64,000 bases of DNA from DAIRET01 sp036795455 (GTDB lineage: Bacteria; Bacteroidota; Ignavibacteria; Ignavibacteriales; Ignavibacteriaceae). The notes below the pieces were generated by a model. That model was not told the origin of the DNA, ran no database searches, and was given only the letters and a program-made list of their open reading frames with translations. The stretch covers positions 1 through 64,000 of the forward strand of contig DAIRET010000002.1 in the NCBI GenBank assembly GCA_036795455.1, given 5' to 3'. Below are positions 1 through 9,744 of the stretch, one piece after another (within the stretch, counting starts at the first letter, position 1; every line of letters starts with the position of its first letter). The translations under genes were made by a program, and so were the position numbers.

Positions 1-1163
1 ATATGCGATGGAAGTACATCGACGTCAAGGATATTTCCTTCGCCGAGGATCATACATCTTTCTATAGTATTTTCAAGTTCGCGTACATTACCGGGCCAAT
101 CGTAATCATATAAAAGTTTAAGAGCGCGTTTTGAAAAGCCGTTTACGTTTTTACCGAATTTTTTATTAGTTGTATTAAGGAAATGGTCTAACAAAACAAG
201 AATGTCGCTTCTTCTTAAACGAAGCGGCGGAATTATTATCGGGAAGGAGTTCAACCTGTAATAAAGGTCTTCTCTGAAATCCTTCGACTCGACCGCTTTC
301 TTCAAATCGCGGTTGGTTGCAGATATAATTCTAACATCGCATTTAATTAATTCCGTACCACCAACTCGTTCAAACTCTCTTTGTTGAATCACCCTCAGTA
401 GTTTAGCTTGAAGCGTCATTTCAAGGTCTCCGATTTCATCCAGGAAAAGAGTTCCGCCGTTAGCAACTTCAAACTTACCGAGTTTCTTCTGGTAAGCCCC
501 GGTGAACGAGCCTTTTTCATGCCCGAACAACTCGCTTTCAAGAAGTTCCCGCGGAATAGACGCACAATTAACCACAACAAACGGTTTCTCTTTTCTAAGC
601 CCGTTATAGTGAATTGCCCTTGCAATTAATTCTTTACCCGTTCCGCTTTCACCGTAAATTTGAACCGTGATATCGTTATTCAAAACTTTGGAGACAAGTT
701 TAAACACATCCTGCATTTTACCGTCTTCAGACACAATGTTATCAAAGCTGTACTGCTTTTTTACATTCTCTTTTAGGTTGTGAAGTTCCCTATTGAGGTC
801 ATAATTCTTAATTGCATTTTTAATCGCAGGCTCAAGCCTTTGAGTATCAATCGGTTTCGGAAAATAGTCGTAAGCGCCGTACCGCAAAGATTCAAGTGCA
901 ACTTCGATCCTTCCCTGTGCAGAAAGAATTATAACCGGGAGATCTTCGTCATACTGCTTTACACGCTTCAGCACTTCAAGACCGTCAAGTCCGGGAAGCA
1001 TAATATCAAGTAAAATCAGATCCGGTTTTAAGTGTAAATTTTTAACAACATCTTCGCCGTTACCAAATACTTCGGTTTTATAACCCCACTTATCTTTAAC
1101 CCAATAAGTTAAAAGCCGGGAAATAGCAACTTCATCATCTACGATAAAAACCAATTTATTCAA
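1..1163 (-). CDS. Sigma-54-dependent response regulator, NtrC family (C-terminus beyond window)
   Basis: Partial gene: about 387 residues are visible and the end lies beyond base 1. The N-terminal receiver domain has the acidic pair in VDDE and a phospho-acceptor Asp in LLDIMLPG. It is followed by an AAA+ domain with Walker A GESGTGKE, the sigma-54-contacting loop GSFTGAYQ (a Ser variant of GAFTGA) and Walker B GTLFLDEIGD, then DWPGNVREL of the C-terminal part. A Fis-type DNA-binding helix would be expected outside the window. The likely start is TTG at 1163-1161, placed 7 bases after AAAGAAAGG; no ATG is available in frame before an upstream stop. It lies 13 bases after the kinase stop, so the two form a two-component operon. 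The target genes are unknown; sigma-54-like elements in the flagellar cluster make it a candidate regulator there, by inference only. Confidence 0.93.
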   Translation of the reverse strand, partial: MNKLVFIVDDEVAISRLLTYWVKDKWGYKTEVFGNGEDVVKNLHLKPDLILLDIMLPGLDGLEVLKRVKQYDEDLPVIILSAQGRIEVALESLRYGAYDYFPKPIDTQRLEPAIKNAIKNYDLNRELHNLKENVKKQYSFDNIVSEDGKMQDVFKLVSKVLNNDITVQIYGESGTGKELIARAIHYNGLRKEKPFVVVNCASIPRELLESELFGHEKGSFTGAYQKKLGKFEVANGGTLFLDEIGDLEMTLQAKLLRVIQQREFERVGGTELIKCDVRIISATNRDLKKAVESKDFREDLYYRLNSFPIIIPPLRLRRSDILVLLDHFLNTTNKKFGKNVNGFSKRALKLLYDYDWPGNVRELENTIERCMILGEGNILDVDVLPSH

Positions 1164-1176
1164 AACGTACCTTTCT

Positions 1177-3122
1177 TTATAATTTTGGCAATTTAATTAC
1201 TACTGTCGTACCCTGTTTTTCTTCACTAATAATAGTAATAAAACCTTTGTGAAGATCAACTATTTGTTTTGCAATAGCAAGCCCCAGCCCGGTTCCCGGA
1301 GTTTCTGTACCGGGTCTGTTCACTTTATAAAACTTTTGAAAAATAAACGGGAGGTCTTTTTTCGGAATTCCCGCACCTGTATCGCTTACTATTATTTCAA
1401 CGTCTTTATTCATAACGCGTGCATAAACAGCTATCCTCCCTTTTTCGAAAGTAAACTTAACCGCATTATCAATAATGTTTTCAAAAATCTGCTCAATACG
1501 CTCTTTGTCGCCGAGAATCATTACCTCTTCATTTGGAAGTTCATAGGAGAAGAAGATTGATTTTTCATTTGCCTTTTTGTTAAAAATCTTTATTACCGGG
1601 TCAAGAACCTCTGCAAGATTAAACTTCGTTTTGTTAAGGGTAATTGAACCCCGCTCTATCTTTGAAATATCAAGTACGTCGTTAATCAAGTTGGCAAGCC
1701 GTTTCGCTTCGTTCAGGATAATTGAATTGAATTCACTTCTCATTGATTCGGGCATATCTTTATCCGATTCAATTGTTTCTGCAAACCCGATTATAGATGC
1801 AAGCGGCGTTCGGAGTTCATGAGAAATACTTGATACGAATTCATTTTTAAGGCGGTTTAATTCCTCTAATACGGAGATTTTATGTCTCGCTCTATCTCTT
1901 TCAAGTGCTATCAAGCGATTGGCTTCAATTAGTTTCCCGTTAAGCTCATCGATTTTATCCCGGTTCTCTTCAAAATAAGAAATATCCCTTCCGAAACCTA
2001 CAACACCAACCATTACATTTTTTTCATAAACCGGCTGTACTCTCATCTCCAAAAGGATTTTCTTTCCCAGCTTGCTTAAAAAAGTCCATTCACATTTTTT
2101 TGAGGTTTCTTTTTTCAATATCTCGGCAAAAGAAAGGGCTATTTGCGACTTCAAATTATTCGGGACAAAATCCATTATATGTCTGCCGATCATTTCTGTA
2201 GGGATGTACTCAAGAAGTAACGCACCGCTTGAATTAACCGATGTAAAATTCCCATTATCATCAAGAATAAAAATAAGGTCGTCCGCTGTTTCAAAAATAC
2301 TCCTTAACTTGCTTTCCGATCTTNNNNNNNNNNTTGAAGCAGCAGCCTGTTGTTATATTCATTCGTAATGTCGTGAATCCTGCCGTCAATACTTACTACT
2401 CTCCCGTTTTCAAATACAGGGATAGAGTAATTTTCTATCCACTTTTCGTTTCCATATTTGTCCGTTATTTTAACTTCCAGTCTCCCTTTAACACCGCCAA
2501 ACAACGATTGGACGTAAGGTTTTACCTTTGAGAATTCCGGAGGAGCAATTACCCGGAATGATTTCAACGGATTTTCATACAATTCATTTTTCTTCAAATT
2601 GGTTAGCCGTTCAAGGTCACCCGTAATAAATTTAAACTTCTTTTTCTTAACTGAATAAGAATAGATTATTGCTTCAACGCGGTTCACCGTTTTTAATAAA
2701 AGTTCGGTCTCCCCGGATTGTAAGGAGCTTAGTTCGCTCCACAATTCACTTATCCAACTTGAAACAATTTCTTCATTTGGTTTGGATACGTTTTTTTTAG
2801 TCTTTCCCGTAAAAGAAAAAAGTAAAACAAACAGCTCTTTCTCTCCATAGTTATCTTCCACAGAGATTAAGTGCTTAAGTTTTAATGATTCAAACTTAAA
2901 GTTGTTATTAAACTGTCTGGCACTCGAAATGAATTTTAAGTCAACCGCCGGGTTTGATAGAACTTCAATTACCGGGTTTAACTTATAGCTATTCTCCTTC
3001 TCTTCAAAATAATCTGCAGCAACCCGGTTTTCATTTTCCCGGTTCAATACAAGAAGTCCCGCTTCTGCGCGTAATGTAAACGCAGCAATATCCAGGAGTA
3101 GCTTATAATTATTTCTGTTCAT
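1177..3122 (-). CDS. Sensor histidine kinase with two PAS domains, interrupted by assembly gap
   Basis: One kinase gene is split by ten Ns at 2324-2333. The upstream part (3122 to 2334) starts at ATG 3122 and holds a GAF-like N-terminal region and a first PAS/PAC domain ending near GRIHDITNEYN. The downstream part carries a second PAS domain (from KLRSIFETADD), a HisKA domain with SHELRTPL, and a HATPase domain with N box IIDNAVKF, G1 DTGAGIP and G2 GTGLGLAI. The two halves are out of frame across exactly ten Ns; the real gap must be 2 modulo 3 bases long if the gene is intact. No membrane segments are evident, so a cytoplasmic sensor is likely. It is the partner of the adjacent sigma-54 response regulator. 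Confidence 0.88.
2324..2333. other. Assembly gap (10 N placeholder)
   Basis: Ten Ns join two contigs inside the histidine kinase gene. The flanking reading frames do not match over a 10-base distance, so the number is a scaffold placeholder and not a measured length. The missing piece falls between the PAC end of the first PAS domain and the start of the second one. Confidence 0.98.
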
Positions 3123-3377
3123 TTGTAAGGAATAGATGCTATTTGTTTAATATTGAGAAATACTATCTTTTTAACCGAAAAATAAGATTTAAATTCTCAT
3201 TATAAAACACAAAACGGGAAATAGTTTTAACCGTAAGTAGATTTCTAACAGCGGCAGCCACAAATACAATGAAGAAAAGACGTTTTTATTCCATTTACCC
3301 TTAATAACCGGTTAGTAAACTAAAACGAAAATCATTATTTTGGAAACCAAATTGAAAGAAATTTTTCTACAAAAAAA

Positions 3378-4076
3378 ATGAACAATAAACAGAGTGTTGC
3401 AGTAATTGCTTTAAGCGGGGGCTTGGATAGCTGCGTTACGGCTGCTATTGCATCACGGCATTTTGAACTCGCACTTGCTCATTTCAATTACGGACAAAGA
3501 ACTGAAAAACGGGAGTTGAAAGCATTCAACGACATAGCCGATTATTACAAAGTTGATAAACGGCTCGTAATAAATTTTTCTCACTTTGCTAATATCGGCG
3601 GCTCTTCTTTAACGGACAACAGCATCGAAATTGAAGAAGCGGATTTGTTAAATAAAGAAATTCCTAATTCATATGTCCCTTTCAGAAATGCGAACATTTT
3701 AACTGCATGTGTAAGTTGGGCGGAAGTTATTGAAGCTTCGGCTGTTTTTATCGGAGCCGTTTATGAAGATGCAAGCGGATACCCGGACTGCCGTCCCGAA
3801 TTTTTTAGTGCATTTGAAAAAATGACTGACCTCGGTACAAAACCCGGGACAAAAATTAAAATCGAAACACCGATAATCAATTTGTCCAAAGCAGAGATTG
3901 TAAAAAAAGGAGTTGAATTGAATGCACCGCTTCATTTGACCTGGTCATGTTATAAAAGCGAAGACCTTGCCTGCGGAGTATGCGACAGTTGTGCGTACCG
4001 GTTGCGAGGTTTTCAATCTGCCGGCGTTGAAGACCCGATTGCTTATAAAGAAAAACCAAATTATTTTTTAATTTAA
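3378..4076 (+). CDS. queC: 7-cyano-7-deazaguanine synthase QueC
   Basis: 232 residues. QueC converts 7-carboxy-7-deazaguanine to preQ0 with ATP and ammonia, a step of queuosine tRNA modification. The PP-loop SGGLDS is at residues 13-18. The C-terminal zinc site is visible as the Cys of TWSCYK followed by CGVCDSC. HFNYGQR and the VPFRNAN segment are also typical. Length is normal for the family. It is the first gene of the plus-strand block, divergent from the histidine kinase across a 255-base gap. The expected partner queF lies 1.8 kb downstream, separated by restriction-modification genes. Confidence 0.95.
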   Translation: MNNKQSVAVIALSGGLDSCVTAAIASRHFELALAHFNYGQRTEKRELKAFNDIADYYKVDKRLVINFSHFANIGGSSLTDNSIEIEEADLLNKEIPNSYVPFRNANILTACVSWAEVIEASAVFIGAVYEDASGYPDCRPEFFSAFEKMTDLGTKPGTKIKIETPIINLSKAEIVKKGVELNAPLHLTWSCYKSEDLACGVCDSCAYRLRGFQSAGVEDPIAYKEKPNYFLI

Positions 4077-4091
4077 AACCGGAGTTCAATA

Positions 4092-4319
4092 ATGAGTCAG
4101 TATATCACTGAACAACTAAAAACTGATGAATTAGTTTACGCGATAAACGTATGGGACGTACAACAATTAGCCAAAGAAAGGATAGGCAGAGAACTAGACT
4201 TTTACGAAATGCACACTGTTAAAAAAGGAATCGAATGGGGATTTTTTGATTGGTTTGTTGTTGTTAATGTTGCAATTGATGAAGCAATTAGAGTGAATCA
4301 ACAGAATAACGAATTATAG
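4092..4319 (+). CDS. Small protein of unknown function ahead of the methyltransferase
   Basis: 75 residues, start ATG preceded by GGAG. It begins 15 bases after queC and ends 2 bases before the methyltransferase start, so it is probably co-transcribed. The central part (VWDVQQLAKERIGREL) looks helical, and the second half is rich in aromatic residues (GIEWGFFDWF). No helix-turn-helix signature of a controller (C) protein is recognisable, and no catalytic motif is seen. It may be an accessory or regulatory partner of the methyltransferase, or an unrelated resident gene. Function not recognised. Confidence 0.7.
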   Translation: MSQYITEQLKTDELVYAINVWDVQQLAKERIGRELDFYEMHTVKKGIEWGFFDWFVVVNVAIDEAIRVNQQNNEL

Positions 4320-4321
4320 TT

Positions 4322-5206
4322 ATGTTTAACAAAACTAGTTTTTTTTTAGGTGATGCCAAAGAGGTTGTTCAAAATTTTGAATCTAATTCTATAGACTTAA
4401 TATTTACCTCACCACCTTATGCTGATAGAAGAAAAAATACCTATGGAGGAATCAAACCAGAAGAATATGTTAGTTGGTTTCTTCCAATTAGCGAACAACT
4501 TTTCAGAGTTTTAAAGCCTACTGGTTCATTTATTCTTAATATTAAGGAAAAAGCCGAAAAGGGGGAAAGACACACTTATGTGCTAGAACTTGTTTTGGCT
4601 TTAAAAAAACAGGGATGGCTTTGGACTGAAGAGTTTATATGGCACAAAAAAAATTCCTATCCGGGCAAATGGCCTAACCGCTTCAGGGATTCATGGGAAC
4701 ATTTGTATCAATTCAACAAATCCAGACATTTCAATATGTATCAGGACGAAGTTAGAGTTCCGATTGGAAACTGGGCTAATGGACGATTAAAGAATTTGAG
4801 TGAGACAGATAAAACCCGTGATAACGCCAGAAACAAAAGTGGTTTCGGAAAGAATGTATCTAACTGGTTGGGGAGGGAACTCGTTTATCCAACAAATGTG
4901 ATTCACCTTGCTACTGAATGCAGTAACAAAAACCATAGCGCAGCATTTCCGGATGAATTACCCGAATGGTTCATTAAATTATTTACCAAAGAAAAAGATA
5001 CAGTATTAGACCCATTTATGGGTTCAGGGACAACGGTAATTGTTGCGAAAAAAATGGGAAGAATTGGAATCGGAATTGAAATAGTTGAAGATTATTATAA
5101 ATTGGCAGATGAACAATTGAATCAAATCAAGCACAATTTATTTGTAGCAGAATCAAAGGTAAAATATGGAAAAACTAAAATTAGAAGACGTAAAGAAATA
5201 TATTGA
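4322..5206 (+). CDS. Type II DNA methyltransferase, N4-cytosine/N6-adenine class (beta-type motif order)
   Basis: 294 residues. The catalytic motif IV TSPPY is at residues 29-33, and the AdoMet-binding motif I DPFMGSGTT is near the C-terminus at 230-238. This N-terminal catalytic, C-terminal AdoMet order is the beta arrangement. The S-P-P-Y form is common in N4-methylcytosine enzymes, so m4C is favoured but m6A is not excluded. The target-recognition region would be the middle segment, about residues 110-200. The gene overlaps the endonuclease gene by 41 bases. It protects host DNA against that endonuclease. The recognition sequence cannot be read from the protein. Confidence 0.92.
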   Translation: MFNKTSFFLGDAKEVVQNFESNSIDLIFTSPPYADRRKNTYGGIKPEEYVSWFLPISEQLFRVLKPTGSFILNIKEKAEKGERHTYVLELVLALKKQGWLWTEEFIWHKKNSYPGKWPNRFRDSWEHLYQFNKSRHFNMYQDEVRVPIGNWANGRLKNLSETDKTRDNARNKSGFGKNVSNWLGRELVYPTNVIHLATECSNKNHSAAFPDELPEWFIKLFTKEKDTVLDPFMGSGTTVIVAKKMGRIGIGIEIVEDYYKLADEQLNQIKHNLFVAESKVKYGKTKIRRRKEIY

Positions 5207-5915
5207 AGGAAATATCGGAGATTTCCACGAGTCAAGAATTAAGTCTTTAAAAGAATTAAAACTTTCAAAGATTCTTCTTAAAAAGAACCCGTATTTATTC
5301 AAAGCAAAAAATATTCTTACAACAGAAAAATTCGTAGAAAGTTTAGTCCAAGCATACATCTCATCTCAAGAAGAAACTTTATTCGGCAGTTTTCTCGAAA
5401 AACTTGCTATTTTTGTTTGTAACAAGGCTTACATGGGGAAAAAATCTTCGGCAGAAGGATTAGACTTAGAATTTGAAAAGGATAGTATTATTTATATTGT
5501 AACAGTTAAGTCAGGTACAAATTGGGGAAATGCTGACCAAGTCGCAAAGATGAAAGAAAACTTTAGAAAGGCAAAACAAAGATTAAGATCAAATGCCAAA
5601 AGAAGACCGATTGAAGCAATAAATGGTTGCTGTTATGGAAGAGTGATTAAAACGGATAAAGGTGAATACCAAAAGATTGCAGGTCAAAAATTTTGGACGT
5701 TCATTTCCGGTAACGAGAACTTATATACGGACATAATAGAACCACTTTCTTATAAAGCTAAAGAAAGAAGCAGGGAATATGAAATTGAATATTCTAAGCA
5801 GATAAACATTTTCAGCTTACAATTTGCGAAAGAGTTTTGCGAAGATGGGTTAATAAATTGGAACAAAATTGTTCAATTCAATTCTGGAGAGAAAAAAACG
5901 AAGGTAGATATATGA
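5166..5915 (+). CDS. Type II restriction endonuclease, PmeII-like
   Basis: 249 residues. The segment around [13 protein letters not shown], the following [13 protein letters not shown], and the stretch [11 protein letters not shown] ... [11 protein letters not shown] resemble the PmeII family of type II restriction endonucleases. Asp100 and Lys115 are candidate metal-site residues of a PD-(D/E)xK-like core. The position that is usually acidic before the Lys reads T-V-K here. The start ATG at 5166 follows AAAGG and lies inside the 3' end of the methyltransferase gene, giving a 41-base overlap and probable translational coupling. Its stop overlaps the queF start by 4 bases (ATGA). The region is visibly more A-rich than its neighbours, compatible with horizontal acquisition. 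Confidence 0.82.
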   Translation: MEKLKLEDVKKYIEGNIGDFHESRIKSLKELKLSKILLKKNPYLFKAKNILTTEKFVESLVQAYISSQEETLFGSFLEKLAIFVCNKAYMGKKSSAEGLDLEFEKDSIIYIVTVKSGTNWGNADQVAKMKENFRKAKQRLRSNAKRRPIEAINGCCYGRVIKTDKGEYQKIAGQKFWTFISGNENLYTDIIEPLSYKAKERSREYEIEYSKQINIFSLQFAKEFCEDGLINWNKIVQFNSGEKKTKVDI

Positions 5916-6289
5916 AATCAAAACTAAAACTACTTGAAACATTTCCGAATCCGAAACCGGATAGGGATTATATTATTCAACACGTTGCACCCGAATTTAC
6001 TTCCGTCTGCCCCAAAACAGGACAACCGGATTTTGCAACTATTATCCTGGATTATATCCCGGACGAGCTTTGTATTGAGTTAAAATCACTTAAAATTTAT
6101 TACAATTCGTTCCGTAATGACGGGATATACTTTGAAAGCGTTACAAACAAAATACTCGACGACCTTGTTGAAGCTGTAAAACCGAGAGCAATGAGAATTA
6201 CAGCCGAGTTTAATGTACGCGGCGGTATTTCTTCAATTATTGAAGCAGAGTATTATCATCCCGATTATAACGAAGATAATCTTAAATAA
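5912..6289 (+). CDS. queF: NADPH-dependent 7-cyano-7-deazaguanine reductase QueF
   Basis: 125 residues, the short type I form. QueF reduces preQ0 to preQ1 for queuosine synthesis. The catalytic Cys33 sits in [11 protein letters not shown], and the QueF motif [18 protein letters not shown] follows. A reading frame opens further upstream, but those residues overlap the endonuclease and do not fit the family. ATG 5912 gives the normal length and a 4-base ATGA overlap with the endonuclease stop. Its pathway partner queC is upstream, with three unrelated genes in between. Confidence 0.95.
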   Translation: MKSKLKLLETFPNPKPDRDYIIQHVAPEFTSVCPKTGQPDFATIILDYIPDELCIELKSLKIYYNSFRNDGIYFESVTNKILDDLVEAVKPRAMRITAEFNVRGGISSIIEAEYYHPDYNEDNLK

Positions 6290-6297
6290 ACCAACTA

Positions 6298-8862
6298 ATG
6301 AAAAATATAACCGAGTTAAAGAAATCATTCAAAGAAAAGCAGACGCGGCTTTTCAACGTGCAGGATATTCTTGCCGACGCATATAAATTTTCTATCACTT
6401 ATAGTATTACTATCGAACAATTGATAAGAGACCTTACGAAGGGGAATGCCCTCCCGTTCGTAATTGCTTCTTGCGGAAGTTTCAGCCGAAGGGAGCTTTC
6501 TCCTTATTCGGATATTGATGTTATGTTTATTGTCGATTCTGTAGAGAAAGCGGAAAACGAAATTCAAAAAATTGTAACGGGCTTGTGGGATACCGGTATT
6601 GAAGTCTCCCACACAATAAGAACCATAAGCGATATAAAACACTTTCTTGAGGATGATTTGCACGCCTTCACACAGTTCTTTGAAACCCGCTTTATCACCG
6701 GTTCACGAAAGCTGTACGACAAATGGAAAGATGAACTGCTTAATACTATTACTGAAGATGTTCAACTTGATTTATATAACGACTTAATAGAAGATACGGA
6801 GCTGCGTTATAAAAAATTCGGTAATTCGCCCAAAGTAATCGAGCCGAACGTGAAGATGTCCGCCGGGGGACTGCGCGACCTTCAATTAATTGAGTGGATG
6901 TATTTCGTCAAAACAAAAAAGCATTTGAATAAGCAAGCTGAAAAAGCTCAATCGGAAATTTTTATTGAAGTTCTACAGGAAGAGAATTATACATCGGCAA
7001 AGGAATGCCAAAGACTGTATAACGGTTACAAATTCATTCTTGCAATTAGACATATTCTACACCTGTTCAGCAAAAGAAAATCCGACCGGCTCGAATTTGC
7101 AGACCAGGTAAAATTCGCCAAACTTTTCAATTACAAAAAGGATGGATACAGGAAACTGATGAAGCAGTACTTTGAAGCTTCAAACGTTATTAACCGCTAC
7201 AGTAAATCCTTTATTAAGAAGATAAAAAGCTCGGTTGTTGAAAAACTGCCGGACATCTTGGCAATCGACCTGGATGATGAATTCTGTATTAAAGGTGAAA
7301 CCATCTATTATAAAGGAACGGGTTATTTAAGACTATCGGATATTTTACGCGGGTTTTATTACCGCGGTTTATATTCGGCACACTTCGACGAGAAATTGAG
7401 AATGCTTATTATCGACAGCCTTGACAACATTACGCCGGGCAGCGATCATGTTTCATCAGTTTTTTTCAGAGAGATATTTCGTCTTCCAAAAAATGTTGGT
7501 GCCACTTTATCCGTGATGAATGAACTTGGTGTGCTTGGTGCATTTCTACCGGAGTTTAATGATATGAACGGCTTTGTTCAACACGGCGTTTACCATTGTT
7601 ACACCGCAGATGAGCATACACTTGTAACTATTTCGAATCTTGAACTGCTCGCAGATGATCATTCCGAACTTGGCAAAATTTACAACCAGGTAAAAGAGAA
7701 AGATACACTTTACCTTGCCTTGCTTTTCCACGATATTGCCAAACCGATTAACGTTGCAGGACATGAAATTATCGGTGCGGAAATAGCATTCTCCGTTATG
7801 AGCAGTCTCGGTTACAGCGATGAAAAAATTGAAGATGTATCGTTCCTTGTAAAAAATCATCTTTTAATGGAGCAGGTTGCATTCAGAAGGAACTTGAACG
7901 ACCCTGACACATTAGATTCATTCGTTGCCCGCTTCAATTCAATTGAGCAATTGAATCTGCTTTACCTTGTAACTTACGCCGACCTTTCTGCGGTGAACCC
8001 GGCGCTATGGACAACCTGGAAAAGTGAATTGCTAAAGGAACTATACCGGAAAGCTCATTCTATGATTGCAGATCGGTTATCGGGCGAGGAACTGCTAATC
8101 AACACTGCATATATTTTACCTCACGAAATTTCAAAACATACAAATGGTGTATCCGAAACCGAAGTGCAGGATCATATTGATTTAATAAACGACAGCGGAT
8201 ATTTATCTCTTTTTTCTGATGAGGAAATAGCACTTCATATTGACGAAATTAATTCCGGCATTCTTATAAGCGTGTTATTCAAAGAGATTGAAAACTTCAC
8301 AAACATTACGGTTATAACACATGATTCCCCCTTCCTGCTCTCAAAACTATGCGGTGTTATGTCGATTAACGACCTGAACATTCACGATGCAAAAATATTT
8401 ACCCGTAAAGACGGGATTGTAATCGACAACTTTAATGTAACCGATTTCCGCACGGGGAATAAAATCGACCCTGTAAATTATCAGCAAATTGAAGAAAGTT
8501 TTAATCTTGTAGCTTCAGGGATGCTTCAACTCGGCTTGGAAATAAAGCGGATGAAAACAAAATGGTGGAGAATCGAAAATAAGTTTTTCAAAAGACCGGG
8601 GCATGTTACAATCAAGTTTGAAGAAACTGAGAAGTACACAATCATCGATATTTTCTCTCCCGACAGGCTGGGATTTCTATACCAGGTTACAAGGAAGATG
8701 AATGAACTCGGTCTACACATCTACTTTGCAAAAATTGCAACAAAGGGGGATGAAATTGTGGATTCCTTCTATGTTCTTGACCGCAACAAAAGAAAAGTAT
8801 CGGTAAATTATTATAGTTTTATAGAGGCTGAATTAACTGAAGCCATCAAGCAAATTTTATAA
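6298..8862 (+). CDS. glnD: GlnD-like [protein-PII] uridylyltransferase / HD / ACT protein
   Basis: 854 residues with the full GlnD layout. An N-terminal nucleotidyltransferase domain has GSFSRRELSPYSDIDVMF (residues 60-77; metal-binding Asp72 and Asp74). The GlnD-type helical region has KMSAGGLRDLQ at 186-196. An HD phosphohydrolase domain has HDIAKP at 478-483, and two C-terminal ACT domains lie at about 675-740 and 790-854. The enzyme would uridylylate and deuridylylate PII in response to glutamine. No glnB/glnK is in the window, so the substrate is inferred from the family. It starts 8 bases after queF, probably in the same operon. Confidence 0.88.
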   Translation: MKNITELKKSFKEKQTRLFNVQDILADAYKFSITYSITIEQLIRDLTKGNALPFVIASCGSFSRRELSPYSDIDVMFIVDSVEKAENEIQKIVTGLWDTGIEVSHTIRTISDIKHFLEDDLHAFTQFFETRFITGSRKLYDKWKDELLNTITEDVQLDLYNDLIEDTELRYKKFGNSPKVIEPNVKMSAGGLRDLQLIEWMYFVKTKKHLNKQAEKAQSEIFIEVLQEENYTSAKECQRLYNGYKFILAIRHILHLFSKRKSDRLEFADQVKFAKLFNYKKDGYRKLMKQYFEASNVINRYSKSFIKKIKSSVVEKLPDILAIDLDDEFCIKGETIYYKGTGYLRLSDILRGFYYRGLYSAHFDEKLRMLIIDSLDNITPGSDHVSSVFFREIFRLPKNVGATLSVMNELGVLGAFLPEFNDMNGFVQHGVYHCYTADEHTLVTISNLELLADDHSELGKIYNQVKEKDTLYLALLFHDIAKPINVAGHEIIGAEIAFSVMSSLGYSDEKIEDVSFLVKNHLLMEQVAFRRNLNDPDTLDSFVARFNSIEQLNLLYLVTYADLSAVNPALWTTWKSELLKELYRKAHSMIADRLSGEELLINTAYILPHEISKHTNGVSETEVQDHIDLINDSGYLSLFSDEEIALHIDEINSGILISVLFKEIENFTNITVITHDSPFLLSKLCGVMSINDLNIHDAKIFTRKDGIVIDNFNVTDFRTGNKIDPVNYQQIEESFNLVASGMLQLGLEIKRMKTKWWRIENKFFKRPGHVTIKFEETEKYTIIDIFSPDRLGFLYQVTRKMNELGLHIYFAKIATKGDEIVDSFYVLDRNKRKVSVNYYSFIEAELTEAIKQIL

Positions 8863-8873
8863 AGGTTATTACA

Positions 8874-9707
8874 TTGAATTTCATGGAGAAAGAAAAACCG
8901 ATCGGAGTTTTCGATTCCGGAATAGGCGGATTAACTGTAGTTAAAAGAATTGCATCGGTGCTGCCCACGGAAAGTATTGTTTATTTCGGAGATACAGCGC
9001 GTGTTCCTTATGGTACAAAATCAAATCAAACCGTAATAGAATACTCAATCCAGAATGCAACTTTTTTGATGGAAAAGAATGTGAAAGCAATTGTTGTTGC
9101 ATGCAATACGGCTTCATCGGTTGCGCTTCCCGCACTAAGAGAAAGATTTAATGTGCCGGTTATCGGTGTCATCGAACCGGGTTCGCACTTTGCTTTGCGT
9201 ACTACTCAAAATGGAAGAATCGGTGTTATCGGTACAAGAGCAACAATATCAAATCTTGCATACTCAAAAGCGATTCATGCACTCAATGCGGAATTTAAAG
9301 TATTTGAAAAAGCATGCCCGCTCTTTGTTCCGCTTGCAGAAGAAGGATGGATTAACCATCAGGCAACAAGATTGATAGCGGAAGAATACTTAAAGGATTT
9401 CAATCAACTTGACATTGATACGCTTGTACTTGGCTGTACTCACTATCCTTTGTTATACGATATTATTCAAGAAGTAATCGGAGATAAAGTAACACTAATC
9501 GATTCCGGCATTGCCGCCGCGGAAGTGGTGAGACGGGCAATAGAAAGAATCGGGCTTCAAACAAATTCTTTTTCTCACGGGAATTATGACTTTTATGTAA
9601 GCGACGTTCCGACAAAGTTCCGTGAAGTAGCCGAACTCTTTTTCGGGAAACCTGTAAACAATATCAACAAAGTCGACCTTGATAGATTGACTTCAATTAA
9701 GTTATAA
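8874..9707 (+). CDS. murI: Glutamate racemase MurI
   Basis: 277 residues from a TTG start. It makes D-glutamate for peptidoglycan. Both catalytic cysteines are present, Cys77 in VVACNTASS and Cys188 in LGCTHYP, with the N-terminal VFDSGIGG signature. TTG 8874 lies 7 bases after AAAGG; the internal ATG at 8883 is 16 bases away, so TTG is preferred. It follows glnD by 11 bases and converges with the carboxypeptidase gene on the other strand. Confidence 0.95.
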   Translation: MNFMEKEKPIGVFDSGIGGLTVVKRIASVLPTESIVYFGDTARVPYGTKSNQTVIEYSIQNATFLMEKNVKAIVVACNTASSVALPALRERFNVPVIGVIEPGSHFALRTTQNGRIGVIGTRATISNLAYSKAIHALNAEFKVFEKACPLFVPLAEEGWINHQATRLIAEEYLKDFNQLDIDTLVLGCTHYPLLYDIIQEVIGDKVTLIDSGIAAAEVVRRAIERIGLQTNSFSHGNYDFYVSDVPTKFREVAELFFGKPVNNINKVDLDRLTSIKL

Positions 9708-9716
9708 AGATTTTCT

Positions 9717-9744
9717 GAAAGAAGCTGGGTTACTCTCTTCTTTC
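9717..9744. terminator. Possible bidirectional hairpin between murI and the convergent peptidase gene
   Basis: The perfect 8-base inverted repeat GAAAGAAG / CTTCTTTC (9717-9724 and 9737-9744) straddles the 22-base convergent gap and overlaps the last codons of the peptidase gene. No G+C-rich stem or long T run, so termination activity is uncertain. Confidence 0.35.

Noticed and set aside
2311..2323. Resemblance to the Illumina adapter end (AGATCGGAA on the minus strand) next to the N gap
   Set aside because: Nine bases match, but the translated codons (SESKLRSIFE) continue the expected PAS start, so the match is probably chance, not leftover adapter.
3352..3367. TGGAAA-N5-TTGAA sigma-54-like match before queC
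   Set aside because: Only TGG and TTG agree, and a housekeeping tRNA-modification gene is an unlikely sigma-54 target.
3123..3377. Possible preQ1 riboswitch upstream of queC, plus the palindrome TAACCGGTTA at 3305-3314 and repeated TAACCG
   Set aside because: No preQ1 aptamer pattern is seen. TAACCG is common across the whole window, and a 10-base palindrome alone is not evidence of an operator.
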